DNA from: Rhizomys pruinosus
Taxonomy: Eukaryota > Chordata > Mammalia > Rodentia > Spalacidae
Assembly: GCA_009823505.1 (NCBI GenBank)
Contig: VZQC01009956.1
Coordinates: 2,079,465-2,143,464, forward strand
DNA: 64,000 bases
Reading direction: 5' to 3'
The translations under genes were made by a program, and so were the position numbers. This document shows, piece by piece, positions 1 through 12,115 of the stretch; position 1 is the stretch's first letter; every line of letters begins with the position of its first letter. Below the pieces are notes generated by a model. That model was given only the letters and a program-made list of their open reading frames with translations, did not search any database and was not told the DNA's origin.

Positions 1-15
1 ATAGAAAAGCTTATT

Positions 16-264
16 AGAAACTGCTATATGGGGCTGGAGAGATGGCTTAGCGGTTAAGAGCACCGACTACTCTTGCAGAGGACCTGGGTTCGATCCCCAG
101 CACCCACATGGCAGCTAGGAACTGTCTTTAACTCCAGTTCCATGAGAATCCAATGCTCTCTTCTGACCTCCGTGGCATTGCACGACACGGGTGCACAAAC
201 CCACATGCAGACAGTGCATTCATACACATAAAAAATAAATAAAATAAAATAAAGAAACTGCTAT
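16..264 (+). mobile_element. B2 SINE with 12-bp target duplication
   Basis: A complete B2 SINE occupies 28-252. It opens with the tRNA-like head gggctggagagatggc, has a clear pol III B box (ggttcgatccc) and ends in an AATAAA-rich tail. Direct repeats agaaactgctat at 16-27 and 253-264 are the target-site duplication, so this is an intact retroposition. The copy lacks the internal duplication seen in other B2s of the window. Confidence 0.93.
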
Positions 265-378
265 GAATAACTACACACCAATGAACTGGAAATCCAGAAG
301 TAATAGATGAATTTCCTACAGCACATAATGTACCATGTCTGAAAAGCTAAGAAAGAGAAAGTCTTCATAATTTTCTTA

Positions 379-576
379 AGGCTTTATTTTTATATAAGCG
401 CTTACCTGTATGCATGTCTGTGTACCCTGTGCTTGCTTGGTACAGGCAGAGGCCAGAAGAAGGCATCAGATCCTTGGAGCTATATGTTAGTAGGCTTCAT
501 GTAAGTATTGGGAACTAAACCGAGAAATTATGAAAGAAGATTAAGTGTACTTCATTGCTGAGCCTTCTCTCCAACC
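379..576 (-). mobile_element. B3-type SINE, diverged
   Basis: Antisense B2/B3-like sequence. It contains the antisense core ggccagaagaaggcatcag and ends in gagccttctctccaacc, the complement of the SINE head. It is strongly diverged, with a damaged B box. Confidence 0.7.
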
Positions 577-1204
577 TTATAAATCTTGTTTTAGTAGGAA
601 AATTGTGGGTCAGGACTCTGATCCAAAAGAAAAATAATCCCAAGTCATCTCTGTACCTGATGTCTTCAGGATTAAATTTTTCCAATCATTTAATACTGAA
701 TACAAAGTCTTCTCAAAAGCCTTCCAAAAGATTGAAGAGGATAATACACTTCAAAATTACTTTTACAAAGACACCATCAAGCTTCAAACCAAAGTTAGAC
801 AAGGCTTCTACATGGAAGGCACAGGCAAATATCTCTGCTGAATACAAATGCAAAAACCTCCTTGACAGATTACTATTAAAATGAACTCAGCAACACAATG
901 AAATTATTTTGCTTCATGATTAAGTTTGATTTAATCTGAGAGGCAGGGATGTTACAAAGTAATTAATGTGACATAGTACATTGACAGGTTATAAATAAAT
1001 ATTCTAAAGCCATCTCAATAGATGGAACAATAGTTGACATAATTCAATATCTTTTCACAATTAAAAAAATTCAAAAATTTCAGGATATAACAACATAATT
1101 TGGACCACCTGAGGTAAACCAATATCTGGTTAATTAGCAATAAAACGTTAAAAGCTTTTCTTTCAAGATTATACCCAATTTTGCTGCTTCTGTTAAACAG
1201 AACA
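577..1204. other. AT-rich stretch without recognised content
   Basis: No gene, SINE or tandem repeat was recognised. The open frame starting at 555 has no family resemblance and low-complexity composition, and is judged spurious. Confidence 0.5.
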
Positions 1205-2575
1205 CCAAAAGTCCTACCTAGAGAAATTAAGTAAGAAAAATTAAAAACAGATATCTAACTTTAAAAAGGACAGTAAAGTTGTTCCTATTCACAGATGTCA
1301 TGATCTTCTCTACAGAAAACCTCAATATTTTCCCAAAACATCTCAATAATATTAACTGAATTTACCAAATATGCCAGTTATAAAATCCATATACAAATTA
1401 GTTTTCTTTCTACGTGATACAAACAAACCTTTTGGAAAATGGAAAAGCCATTACATTTACAGTAACATTAAGCAAAATGGGTAGGAAATAAATTTAAGCA
1501 AGCATATAAAAGATGCATTTAATATAAACTCTAAGACATTTATAAAAGTAGCTGAAGACATAAATAAATGCAAAATGTTCTATGTTTATGGATATTATTA
1601 AAAATCTCATAGTACATTATAAGTTTAATGCATAGTCTAAGAAACTCTAGATATAGAAAATTATCCTAAAATTTACTTGGAAATTCAAAAGATCTGAAGT
1701 TCCCAAGCTAATTCTGAGCAGGAACACAGCTGGAATTACATCACTTCTTGACATAAAATTTTCCCTGCAAGGCTATCATTGGAATAGAGCATCATAATGG
1801 CAGAAAAAGAAATGTAACAGTGGATCACAGTAGGGAACCTGGAAATAAATTTACAAATTCAGTTAGCATGTCTTCAACTAAACTGCCAACAGCATTTAAT
1901 GGGAAAATAATGCAATTAAAATCTGGATATTGACATGCAAAGGAATAACAGTAGTTATTAAACTTAACTAATTAATTATTCTTAATCTCATAGTACATAA
2001 ATTCATAAATTCAAAAAATAAACTGGTCTTGGATATAAGATTTAATTTTGCAATATTATAAGAAAAATATATCAAAATAGCTTCTTGGCACTGATCATAA
2101 TGGTTGAATATGTACCCTAAAACATATAATAAAATAAATGGTAATGCAAAAGAGAGATCTTGCCTAAAATAAAAATGCTTTATACAACAAACAAAATAAT
2201 CATTAGTGCAAAGAGATATAATACAGAATGGAAAAGTGTGTAAAAGTTACACTTGTGATAAATGGCTAATACCCACAATATATAAATAACCTTATTAAAA
2301 GATGGACAAAAGAAATGTGTAGGCATTTTTCAAAGGAAAACCTGTAGGTGGTAAACATAATGAAAAGAGATGCTTTTCACCTCTTAACCTGTTAAATAGC
2401 TATATCCAACAGACAAAATTTGGATTGCCAACTGAAAGAGGGGAAGAGACTTTTTTATACCCTCTTGATGGGAATATAAATTAGTGCTAGTATAGTAAGA
2501 AACAGCAAGACCATCAAAAATTTTAAAGAGAACTACCATATGATCCTTCAATTTCACCTGCTCTATATAGTCATT
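1205..2575 (+). mobile_element. Ancient LINE-1 ORF2 fragment
   Basis: The sequence follows the 3' half of L1 ORF2, from the end of the reverse transcriptase domain into the C-terminal region. The position of the catalytic FADD motif reads F-T-D-V near 1,290-1,302. The later part matches the conserved 'gatgggaatataaattagt' stretch of the ORF2 C terminus. Frames are closed by many stops and indels. This is an old copy, much more decayed than the L1s after 49 kb. Confidence 0.75.
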
Positions 2576-3213
2576 AAATAGCATCATGACCCCAAAGGCA
2601 GAGGGGACTGTCAGTTTGCTTTGTAGCCACTGTGATACTTTGTGCAGAATTGATTTTGTCCAAATATCAACCAGTGATCCAAGGTTCCTCATCTCTCTTC
2701 TGCTAGGAATTAGAATTAGGTTTGCCTTCTGGGTGCAAGAGAGGATAACTGTTTTAGGAAGGTGGTCGCTCTCAGTCTTTTCCTTCAGTGGCGTTAGGAT
2801 TTTAAGGATAAGGTTTCCAAGTACTTTACACAAATATTTCTACTTCCAATATTGCTCAGAATTGTTACTTAGTATCCAGTTTATGATGCATTTTTTCCAT
2901 TTCCTTTTATGCTTTAATCACACAAAGACTGTGATTTTCAGAGAAGTATTTTATCTTTTATTTTATATTTTATCTTTTTCTTTAGATAGTAGATGTCTTG
3001 TTACATTATAACTTATTCTAGATGTAAAACATATTTTTCATTCTTTTAAAACTTGTGCTAATTTCCTTCTGAATTTCAGAAATTTTTCCTTAAATATCAC
3101 CATTTATTTTGTTCCTTTGGTGTGGACTTTTTATATAGGATATTTCTCATCCTGTATAATGGCTTCTTTTTCCTTCCGTAAAAGGCACATTGTTTAGAAG
3201 ATGTTTTTTGATC
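2576..3213. other. No recognised feature
   Basis: Mixed AT-rich sequence. The open frames at 2,384-2,833 (-) and 2,586-3,011 (+) overlap the L1 edge and show no domain or codon pattern of a real gene. Confidence 0.5.
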
Positions 3214-3580
3214 TGTCCTGCAGGTCAGTCAACGGGGTCCTAGAAGAGAAGGCAAGAGGGGAAAAGGGCAAGGGCCATGAGAAATGGAGACAAGACAGGG
3301 TTCTGATCAAGTCTTATTTATTGTGAGCAGAAGCTCCAAATATAAAGGCAGGCTGTGAAAAATCCCACAAGAGGAAGTTAAACAGCAGATACATATCATT
3401 TGTCACATAAGCAAAATCTCAGGGCTGTGGAACTTACTTAGGCTGCATTTCTAACTCAGTTCCTGAAATCTAAACCACAGACATGTTGCATTTTGTACTT
3501 AAGGGGTCACCAGTGCATATGAATACTTGCTCAGAAGATAGTGTCATTAAGCCCTGAGTTGCTGCACCAGGCTCCTGCAA
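3214..3580 (-). mobile_element. Solo LTR related to the 22-26 kb ERVK
   Basis: From 3,214 the sequence aligns with the R/U5 part of the LTRs at 22,042 and 25,689. Shared blocks are ggtcagtcaac, ggagacaagacagg and ttctgatcaagtct, followed by an antisense AATAAA at about 3,317. The U3 half differs from those LTRs, so this is another subfamily. The right boundary is uncertain and no target duplication was found. Confidence 0.68.
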
Positions 3581-5208
3581 TTAATCCTTGGGTAGCTGCA
3601 GGCAGGCTCCTGCAGTTTTTGACCCCCACCCCATGCCTTAATATGTCCCAGGAAAGGATTACCAAGTGTGCCTGCCAGTGTTCCTGACTTTACTGTTCTC
3701 TCTCTTATCCAGCTTCCCAGCTTGTCTTGGACCATCAAATTCTATTGTTTGAATCCTACTGCTTATGATTCAGTGTTTAACCCTGTATTTAAATCACCTT
3801 CTGAGGCATCTGCTTCAAACTGACATATGCCTCTGTGTTCCAAAGACACTTAGAAATCACTAACAGGATATTTCACTCAACCTGGCATGCCTGCACATTT
3901 CAGGTGCTGCTAACAGCCACTGCATTGTGCACTCCTGTGAATACTGAAACTCTAGCCACTGGGATAACTGCCTCTTCAGGTTTGGTTTCCTTGGATTATA
4001 TCTGACTGTCCCAATACACATAATCTATATAGTCATTGGTTACATTTCAGGGCAAGTGAAGATATTTTACAAGTTGATTTGGGAAAAACTGAAGTTCATG
4101 GCTTCCAGCTTTATAAAGTACGTGCTTGGTTCTTTTATATGGAAATACTGGAAAAATCAAATCCAAAGGAAGTACTGTTACAGACTTACAAATATTCCAG
4201 TTAATTTTCAATATCTGTAAACATAGATAATTTTAAGTATAAAAAGGAATAGCTATGGCTTTTTTCTTAAAGGACCAGAACACTTTAATACCTTCTATAG
4301 TCAAGAAAATTATCAAGAGAAAATTATGGAATAATAAAACAAAAACTGAAGAATGTTTTTACATAAAGTATTAGTAGACTTAATTAGACAACTGCACTTC
4401 AGAAAGATGTAGAAAACTGCTTTGTGAAACTCAAGGATAATGAAAAATTCTTCACAATAGACTGAAGTCAATGGAGAACATTTGTTAAAAAACACTCATC
4501 CTTCAATAAAAGAAACTCAAAAAGTACGTTTAGAAGGATGCTTATTTAACTTGATGAAAAGTTGTTTTTTTTTTTATTTTAAATGTTAGATTTAATTGTT
4601 TCCTTCAGAAACAAACTCCTCAACATCAGGAACAAAAGGGACTGAATGCAAAAGCTTTCTGTGTTGGTTTCTGAGTGCAAATGCTGTCTGTAGGTGTAGG
4701 TGTTTGATCATCCACAGAATACCTAAGCCTAAAAGGACAGAATTAATGAAGAGGTAACAGAAGAAAAACAGCTAACAAGCTGAAGAGATTTCAACTTTAC
4801 TAATTCTCAAAGAACAATAAATTATTGTTAACCACTGTCATCATTTTGTATCTATTGAATTATTAAATGTCAAAAAAGCAGACAATATATTTCTCAGGAA
4901 AGGTGTGGGAAGTGTGCTTTTGAGAAAATAAATGAAATATTATGTATGCACTTGCGTATACTGATGCATATACAGGTAAATTTGTGAAAAGAAAATTGCA
5001 CATGTTGAGATTATGGAAGAACACACAAACATATGTAGGCATGAAATTCCAGCCATATTAATAACCATTTGCATAAAATTAGAATATGGAATGCTTGTGA
5101 ATACGTACTCAGTAAAAGGTGGAGGGAAATTATAAATTCTGTTTCACAGTCAGTTACCACTGAGATAAGAAAGGTGACTATTTGATAAAAATAAAAATAC
5201 AGGGATTT
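3581..5208. other. No recognised feature
   Basis: About 1.6 kb of AT-rich sequence. It holds only short, unconvincing open frames (for example 4,313-4,495 on the minus strand). Confidence 0.45.
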
Positions 5209-5335
5209 CAGCCAGGTGTGGTTCCACTCTCACTTTAATCCCACTACTTGGGAGACAGAGGCAGGTGGATCTCTAAGAGTTCAAGGAAGGTCAGCTGGAA
5301 ATACAGAGAGACGCTTTCTCAAAAATAAAAACAAA
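5209..5335 (+). mobile_element. B1 SINE, degenerate
   Basis: 7SL-derived B1: gccaggtgtgg near the start, then tttaatcccactacttggga and gaggcaggtggatctct, ending in an A-rich tail. An internal portion is missing. Confidence 0.85.
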
Positions 5336-5479
5336 AAGATTAAAAAATTGTTATCTCAACTAACTCGTATTTTAATTTTTAGAGGATTTGTAATAAATAG
5401 GTCAAAACAAAACAAATACCAGCTCTAACAGAACCAAGTCTAAAATGATATCACTGCTCTTAAAGTGTTATTTTTATTA

Positions 5480-5534
5480 TCTTTAACTATCTGTGTATGC
5501 ATGTGTATGTGTGCGTGTGTGTTTGTTTGTTTGC

Positions 5535-5571
<37 letters not shown>

Positions 5572-5755
5572 TGTGTGTGTGTCTGTGTGATTATCCATGG
5601 TGCCCACAGAGGGCCAAGGATTCAGATAGCCTTCTAGGTAGAATTACGAGTGGATATACTTCAGCCAATATTGATGCTGGGAACTAAACTTTGATCCTTT
5701 ACAAGAGACGCTTTTAACATGTTATTAACACCTTAGCCATCTTTCCAGACCACTA
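5480..5755 (-). mobile_element. B3-type SINE carrying a (TG)n tract
   Basis: An antisense B3/B2-like body (from about 5,590, ending ccatctttccagacc) follows a TG-rich array at 5,493-5,590. The array sits where the A/CA-rich tail of the SINE would be, so the microsatellite probably grew from the tail. Confidence 0.65.
5493..5590. repeat. (TG)n microsatellite
   Basis: A TG dinucleotide run with interspersed TGTT, CG and CTG units. The open frame across it (poly Val/Cys) is an artefact. Confidence 0.97.
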
Positions 5756-6458
5756 TTATTGCTTATTTGTTTCTGTATAATATGAAATATTTCACTTTAA
5801 AATATTAATAAAAATGTCTGTTGTTTAGATGGTCTCATATCTTTGCTGGAATAGAAAAAAATATCATGAAAGAAATCTGCCTTTCAGAAACTGATGTTTA
5901 CAAACATTTGCACCAACAGATTGCTATTTTGGAGAAAGACTACTGGGATTTCAACAGTGGTGCCAAAATCATCCCCTAGCAGATGCGTCTGCAGCTGGGG
6001 TGGACACCCACATATGCACACTGTCACACTTGGCAAGGAATGAAGCCTTCAGAGTCTGCATTGGCTCCTTTTTTGTTTATTCTTTTCTGTTTACTTAACA
6101 AACTGAGCTTTGGATTGCCCCTCCTAGTGTGAATCATGAATTTACAAAAGAGTGTTGTAGCCAAGAGGCCAAGGTTAGCCTTTGAGTTCTTCTGTCATGC
6201 TCATATCGAAGTGTATTCCTTGATGGTTGGATTAATATTTGCTGATAATTAAAGATGTCCATACAGCCCTCATCATCAAAAGTTCCTGTTGAGATAAATC
6301 TTTGTGTCTAAAACTCCATGACTGAGTGGAGGTGTCTTTTTATGAAATAAATTTAAGAACACAAAATCAGTCTTAATGAAACAGAAATTATTTGGTGTTA
6401 AAGTAAAATGTGCTATTTAGAAAAAGAAATTAAGTTGTACATAGGAAAATTTAATTCT
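5756..6458. other. No recognised feature
   Basis: About 700 bp without an identifiable repeat or gene. Confidence 0.45.
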
Positions 6459-6648
6459 TTTAAAAATTTTTTTTATTATTATTTTTGTGTATGAGTGTAC
6501 TGTCTGCATGTAGGTTGGTGCACTCGTGTTGTGCAATGCTGCAGATGTCAGAAGAGGGCATCGGATTCCCCTGGAACTGGAGTTAAAGATGGTTCTTAGA
6601 GGCCATGTGGGTGCTGGGAATCAAACCCAGTTCCTCTGCAAGAGCAGA
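6459..6648 (-). mobile_element. B2 SINE, 5' truncated
   Basis: Begins with an antisense A-tail (T-rich) and reads ggttggtgcactcgtgttgtg, ggaactggagttaaagatgg and gggtgctgggaatcaaaccc. It stops at the antisense 'agagcag', so the first 40-50 bases of the SINE head are missing. This copy has no internal duplication. Confidence 0.9.
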
Positions 6649-6745
6649 GGGTCTATGTAAATGAAAAACTACAAGTAAGTCATTCATTTACTGAGCCAAT
6701 GTTAGAGTTACAGAAAACAGCTTGAAGGCAAACATGTGCAGATAG

Positions 6746-7016
6746 AAGACTACATTGGGCTGGAGAGATGGCCTAGCGGTTAAGAGCGCCGACTGCTCTT
6801 GCAGAGGACCCGGGTTCGATCCCCAGCACCCACATGATGGCTGAGAACCGTCTGAAACTCCAATTCCAGGAGAACTCCAGTTCCAGGGGAATCCGACACC
6901 CTCTTCTGATCTCCGCGGCACTGCACGACACGGGTGCACAGACTTGCATGCAGACAGTACATTCATACACATACGGAAATAAAATTAATAAAAAAAAATT
7001 TTAAAAAGACTACATT
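6746..7016 (+). mobile_element. B2 SINE (duplication subfamily) with target repeats
   Basis: The B2 body lies at 6,757-7,005 between direct repeats aagactacatt (6,746-6,756 and 7,006-7,016). The A box (tggcctagcgg) and B box (ggttcgatccc) match the pol III consensus. The middle contains the motif aactccaattccagg and then its near-copy aactccagttccagg, an internal duplication of about 18 bp. Confidence 0.95.
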
Positions 7017-7367
7017 AAGAAACGACATAGCTATACACATTCAATAAAACAATGCATTTTAATAAGTTATATGTAAAATTATAAAGGTTTCATGTTACAG
7101 TTCATTACTTTCACTCTGCCAATGTTAGCTACTTTGGTTCTAACTCAGAAAACATTTGTAAAAAGATATTTCTAGTATTAAGTGGAAATAAAATCATTAT
7201 AAGTACCAATAAGATAAATATGTAACAACTATGAATAAAACCAGAGATAATAAACTAAAAATACAAAGGACAAAGCTGAGGGTTAAATTCAGATTGTCCA
7301 ATGGTTATGCTGTACTGTCTTTTGCTATTGTTACAATCCTTTTGTTTAAATTCATTTTATTATTTAT

Positions 7368-7370
<3 letters not shown>
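7017..7370. other. No recognised feature
   Basis: AT-rich interval between a B2 and a CT repeat; nothing recognised. Confidence 0.45.

Positions 7371-7411
<41 letters not shown>
7371..7411. repeat. (CT)n microsatellite
   Basis: Uninterrupted CT dinucleotide run of about 40 bp. Confidence 0.97.
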
Positions 7412-7413
<2 letters not shown>

Positions 7414-7560
7414 GAAATGTGCAGGTAAATGGATGGAACTAGAAGATTTTATGCTAACTGAAGTAACACAGTCACAGAAAAAAGATAAATGGTATCCCTC
7501 ATCTTTGGATGCTAGTACCAAGTACCTAGGTGTAAGACATAATGAGCAATGTTAACGTTA
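7411..7560 (+). mobile_element. LINE-1 ORF2 C-terminal fragment
   Basis: Translation after atgaaatgtgcagg gives GKWMELEDFMLTEVTQSQ, the conserved end of L1 ORF2. The reading frame is lost soon afterwards. Confidence 0.8.
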
Positions 7561-8336
7561 TATTCCTCACGATCTAAAGACAACTGTGGTCTTGTATTGG
7601 GAATCCCTACACAGGTTCTAGAGCTGACCTAACACGTATTTTCAGACCTTGGGATTTTAGTATATGATGGAGGGTATGTGTGCATCTTTTAGAGTAATAC
7701 GGTATTAAAATGGAAAGATGCAAATCAAGAAATATGACATGGAAATAACATACAGTTTGTTTCCAAAGGATACAATGTTAATATAGGTGCAATGTAGCAG
7801 GCTGGTGCAACAGCCTTTCTGGGTGCTTAATGATCATACCTGATGTCCATACCAATTTGGCAAAGAGACCAGGGGGATATCTTTGTTCCTTGACCTCAGA
7901 GGACAACCAAGTCTTAGGTGATTATGCATTGGGGTATCTCTTAAAATGTCCTGCAGAGGTGGGTCACCAGTCTTCCTGTTCAGGGAGGTCTAGGAGAGCC
8001 ACTAAGGGGACTTCAGCCAGTGTCCACTCTATAAAGTGGAAAGTCTGCTCATCCTTCAGAAAAGGAAGCCTGGTCTAGCAAGACCTGATTTTGTCTTCAT
8101 GTGGATGGAATTGGTAGATGAAGAGCTGAAAGGAGCATGGACTTCCCCCCGACCAAAAAAAGCACTGAGAGACCCCTGAGGTCCAGATCCTCAACTGACC
8201 TCAATAAAACAAAACCTTGGTTAATCTGGGCTGTGTGGCCTTAAGCATCCAGAAGGAAAGTACAACCAGAAATAAATAATCAATAAGACCGGAAAAACTG
8301 TAATGCAGACACAAAACTTGAAATCTTAGTAAAAAG

Positions 8337-8337
<1 letters not shown>
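7561..8337. other. Unassigned, possibly L1 3'UTR
   Basis: This lies directly downstream of an ORF2 C-terminal fragment on the same strand, so part of it may be the 3'UTR of that L1. No motif proves it. Confidence 0.3.

Positions 8338-8378
<41 letters not shown>
8338..8378. repeat. (GA)n microsatellite
   Basis: Pure GA dinucleotide run. Confidence 0.97.
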
Positions 8379-8801
8379 CATTGTTTGGCCTGTCTTCAAT
8401 TCTTACAGGCTGTGCATCTGCTCTGTGGCTGCCACTGCTTTGGGCACTCCTCAAGGACATGAGACACACCTTTTTAACCTTCCAATTTGGACTGAGGACT
8501 GCTGAGATACCCAGCTTGTGAACTAAACCACTAATGGTAATCCAGCCTCGTCAGAATATGGACTGCCATTGTTGGACTACCTTGGCTATATCATGGAGGC
8601 CAATGCAGGGGGATCAAGACAGGATGCGTGCTTACTGGACTTCATTTGGGGGACTATGTATGGGAGGGAAAGACCCCAGTGTGGAGCACAAGTGCAGGAC
8701 TGATGGTTGTTTGGGCTTGCCAAGGAGGAGCCTTCAGGCATTTCCTTAAGGAAAATATGATATCTTTAGGAAAAAAAAAGTCCTCCAATTCAAGTGATAT
8801 A
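8379..8801. other. No recognised feature
   Basis: Somewhat more GC-balanced than its surroundings. The open frame at 8,534-8,749 has no recognisable homology. Confidence 0.4.
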
Positions 8802-8863
8802 TGTATGTATGTATGTATGTATGTATTTATATGCATATATATATATATAAAACTATGTATATG

Positions 8864-8900
<37 letters not shown>

Positions 8901-8906
8901 ATGTAT
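8802..8906. repeat. Composite (ATGT)n-(TA)n-(TG)n microsatellite
   Basis: Three arrays in succession: ATGT tetranucleotides (about 8,803-8,826), TA-rich (8,835-8,880) and TG (8,878-8,902). Open frames on either strand here are repeat artefacts. Confidence 0.96.
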
Positions 8907-9514
8907 ATACTGATGCAATACAAGTAGGAGAGAACAGTAAAAACAAAAAACTGGCAAAAAAAAAACTCTGAAAAGACTTAGAGAAGGATGCAGGACATGT
9001 GTGGCAGAGTACTGGGACTCGGGTTGGGTGTGGGGCATGGAAAAGGAAGTTACTCTAGAGTTGATTGAAAAATGGTGTAAGACTTATGGAAAAAGTTTAA
9101 TAACAATAAAAAATAATTTTGTAAAAATAAAAGAAAGAAAGTATCACATAGTGATTCAGGTATAGTTTGAGGGGTCATGTGTTGAAATTTAATGCATATT
9201 GTAAAATAGTAGAAGGATAGAAATTTTATCCAGCCATAACATTTAGAGGTGAGGGTTTTGGGAAGTCATTTGGGTAGGGAAAAGAATCTTTATGGTTCTC
9301 TAAAAACACTAGATAGGCATGCATTCCCTTTCTTGCCATGTGATGCTTCAAAATTCAAGGTCATCACTGGATAAGGTTCATAGATCTTGTACATATGGAA
9401 CTTGTGAGGCAAATAAACTCCTCTTTATAAAATAAATAAATAAATAAAATTTAAAAATATATTTAAAAATTAAAAAAAATACAAATAATTTTTTAAATAA
9501 AGGAAGTCAAATTT
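8907..9514. other. No recognised feature; short AAAT run
   Basis: Unassigned sequence, with an (AAAT)n tract at about 9,428-9,447 followed by A/T-rich low complexity to 9,495. Confidence 0.5.
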
Positions 9515-9745
9515 CAGGACCAAAGTGATGGTGCAGCAGTTAAGAGCATTGGCTATTCTTGGAGAAGACCTTATTTGATTTCCAGCACTGGCATCAAATG
9601 GTTTTTACCTGCCGGCAACTCCAGCTGCAGAGGATGGGATGCTTGTGTAGGTGCCTGCACTAAGGACTATTGAGCATCTAAACAAAGGCACACACACACA
9701 CTCATACATGCACACACCCATAAAATATAAAAATAAATGTTTACA
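9515..9745 (+). mobile_element. B3-like SINE, diverged
   Basis: Contains gtgcagcagttaagagcat, a degenerate tRNA-like head, then gatttccagcactgg and a CA-rich tail ending in AATAAA-type sequence. Confidence 0.72.
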
Positions 9746-9815
9746 AAAGAAGTCAGATTACAATGAAAGTGGAAATAATTTTGTCTTACTGTCTGGCAGC
9801 TTTTCCTAAGTGCTT

Positions 9816-9817
<2 letters not shown>

Positions 9818-9856
<39 letters not shown>

Positions 9857-9864
9857 TACACATA
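9818..9864. repeat. (CA)n microsatellite
   Basis: CA dinucleotide run; the Cys/Val-rich minus-strand frame over it is spurious. Confidence 0.96.
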
Positions 9865-10282
9865 AATAGTAAAATAAATGCTAATGTTAAACTAAAAAAT
9901 TGTGCCTAACAATGGCAAAAGATTACATACACCATTATAACTGCTATAAAATTTGATTTTAACCTTTTTTATTTATTCAGTTGTTATTTATCATATTCTT
10001 ATTTATAGTGATTATATTTCTTACTATCATAAATATTCTTTTTAAAGTTATTTTTCTGAGTGACAATCAAAGTGTTTAACATTGGCAAAGTGAAAGAAAT
10101 GGGCTTTGACATAAAATCTTTATAATTTTATAAATAACATTAAAATATTTTACCTATAAGTTTTATTAAATTGTAAACCTGTGTAATACATTTTAATGTA
10201 CTCATTTATGTGAACTTAAATGTCCTCCATGAAATATGGAATCTCAGTTCAAGACAGATCAGAGTACATTAAAAATGCTCAA
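9865..10282. other. AT-rich, no recognised feature
   Basis: Very AT-rich, with no identifiable element. Confidence 0.5.
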
Positions 10283-10527
10283 TGTGGGGGAGGGGGAGTG
10301 GCTCAGTGTGGCTCAGTGGTTAAGAGCACTGGTTGCTCTTGCAGAGAATGGAAGTTCAAGTCCAAGCACTTATTTGGAAAATAACAACCACCTATTCATA
10401 ACTCCAGTTCCAAGGGATCCAGTGCCCCCTTCAGTACTCCATGGGAACTGCAACAAATGGGTTCACTTATATACATGCAGGTTAAACACTCATACACATA
10501 AATTAATTATAATTATAAATAAATAAA
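10283..10527 (+). mobile_element. B2/B3 SINE, diverged
   Basis: The head reads tggctcagtggttaagagca, and an ACTCCAGTTCCA block and a catacacataaa tail follow. The phrase 'gtggctcagt' is duplicated at the 5' end. Confidence 0.85.
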
Positions 10528-11394
10528 CAATTGAAAGTTACTCAATGGATATATAGTAAAAAAGAGGCATAGACGATGCAAGGTGAAAAAAAAAATGTAA
10601 CGGCCAAGGACCTGCTTTTTCACTGCATCAAGATCTTGTGCCTGCCAAATTGACTTTCTCAAGGCAGATTCTGCCCACATATAACACCATTGCATTAATT
10701 TTGCTGCCCAGTGACCAGGACACACTGATGTGTTTGTGATTTTCTAGGTTGATATCTGATTTATCTTTTTCAGGGTCAAGCATAACCTTCACTTAGTTAA
10801 ACCTCATCTACAGTTCTGATGGTTCTTTCAAACAGTGCCCTGGTCTAGATCTATCCCTACATCCTCATCCTCCTACCAAGTCTCCACTCAATCCTTGTGC
10901 TCCATTCAGAAGAAAGGACCACTTCATTCTTTGACTGGTGGTACACCTATGATAACTGCGTTTCGTTATTATTGAAACAGTCTAGAGAGCCTGATCTGGT
11001 GCCCTCATTTGCTTCAAAACAGCATGGTGATGACTGACATCCACTTTACTCTAAGTCTTTGGGATCCTTCCCTCAGTAATCTGATTCATAATACTATGAC
11101 TTTTCTCATCCCCCCAGCCCTCAACTTACTTTACTAGGCACTTGATTAACTCGGAGGAAATGAATGGCTTTCCTTTCTGGGATTGAATTCAATCATTTAT
11201 TCGGTAATTTCCTCTCCTTGTCTCAGCTTCTCTTTGTGGACTCACCACTGTCCAGATACTGAACCTTCTTCCTGAGACTAATTTCCAGTTGTCTTTTAGT
11301 ATTCTTGTTTTGTGCTTTTATTATAAATTTCTTGTGAAATATAAAAAACTACCTTCCTAAACAAAATATAGTTCACTTAAAAATCGAATAAAGA
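10528..11394. other. No recognised feature
   Basis: About 870 bp of apparently non-repetitive sequence with no convincing coding frame. Confidence 0.4.
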
Positions 11395-11545
11395 TTTTAT
11401 TTCATGTGTGTTTGTGTGTGTGTTTGGTATATTTTCATGTTTGCAAGTATGCTCATGGAGGCCAGAATGGGACAGTTGTTCTCCTGGAGCTGGAGTTATA
11501 GGAGGCTGTCAGCCAGTGGACATGGGTGTTCTGAATGAGCAAGTT
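11395..11545 (-). mobile_element. B3 SINE fragment
   Basis: Antisense tail (TGTGTG-rich), then tcatggaggccagaatggg and tggagctggagttatagg, typical of B3. The SINE head is missing. Confidence 0.65.
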
Positions 11546-11929
11546 CTGAATGAGCAGTAAGCAGAGTTTAATGGGCCATTCCAGTCAGAGCCTAGAAGAC
11601 AGTAGTGTTGAGAAAAATGTAGCTCCAGAGAAAATAAGGACTTAAACAACAACTATGATGTATTGGCAAAGAGTCTGCCTGGAATCTACCACAGCCTAAG
11701 AGATTACCTGAAGCTAATTTGAAAAGTAATGGACTAAATTTGTTAGAGGGTGAAACTTCTAGACAGCCTAATGTAGAATCTGTGGCATGGCTATTAATAG
11801 TGAATATTATGAAGATTTACAATGAAAAATAACAAATGGGGCAGAAAGAATTGCAGAATGTACAGTTTGGATTGGGAAAAAAAAGTGCTTCAGGAAGTGT
11901 AAGGGGGAGCCATGGCAGCAAGTAACAGC
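11546..11929. other. No recognised feature
   Basis: Unassigned; includes a short direct duplication of gttctgaatgagcaag-like sequence near 11,527-11,556. Confidence 0.4.
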
Positions 11930-12115
11930 ACAGGATGTTTTTGCAATGGACCAGACTTTGGATCCTAGCACCCACATGGCTGCTAACAACCATCAATAAC
12001 TCCAGGTCCATGGGATCTGCTAACACTTTCTGTCTTCCATGGGCATTGCACACACATGGTGCACTTGCATACATCTAAGAAAAGCACATAATTGCATAAT
12101 AAAGATAAATAAATC
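11930..12115 (+). mobile_element. B2/B3 SINE, 5' truncated
   Basis: Starts inside the SINE (tgcaatggaccag), then tcctagcacccacatggc, aactccaggtccatggga, tggtgcacttgcataca and an AATAAA-rich tail. Confidence 0.8.

Noticed and set aside
5493..5687. Valine/cysteine repeat 'protein'
   Set aside because: Translation of a TG microsatellite; the same applies at 8.8 kb, 9.8 kb, 13.8 kb and 28.0 kb.
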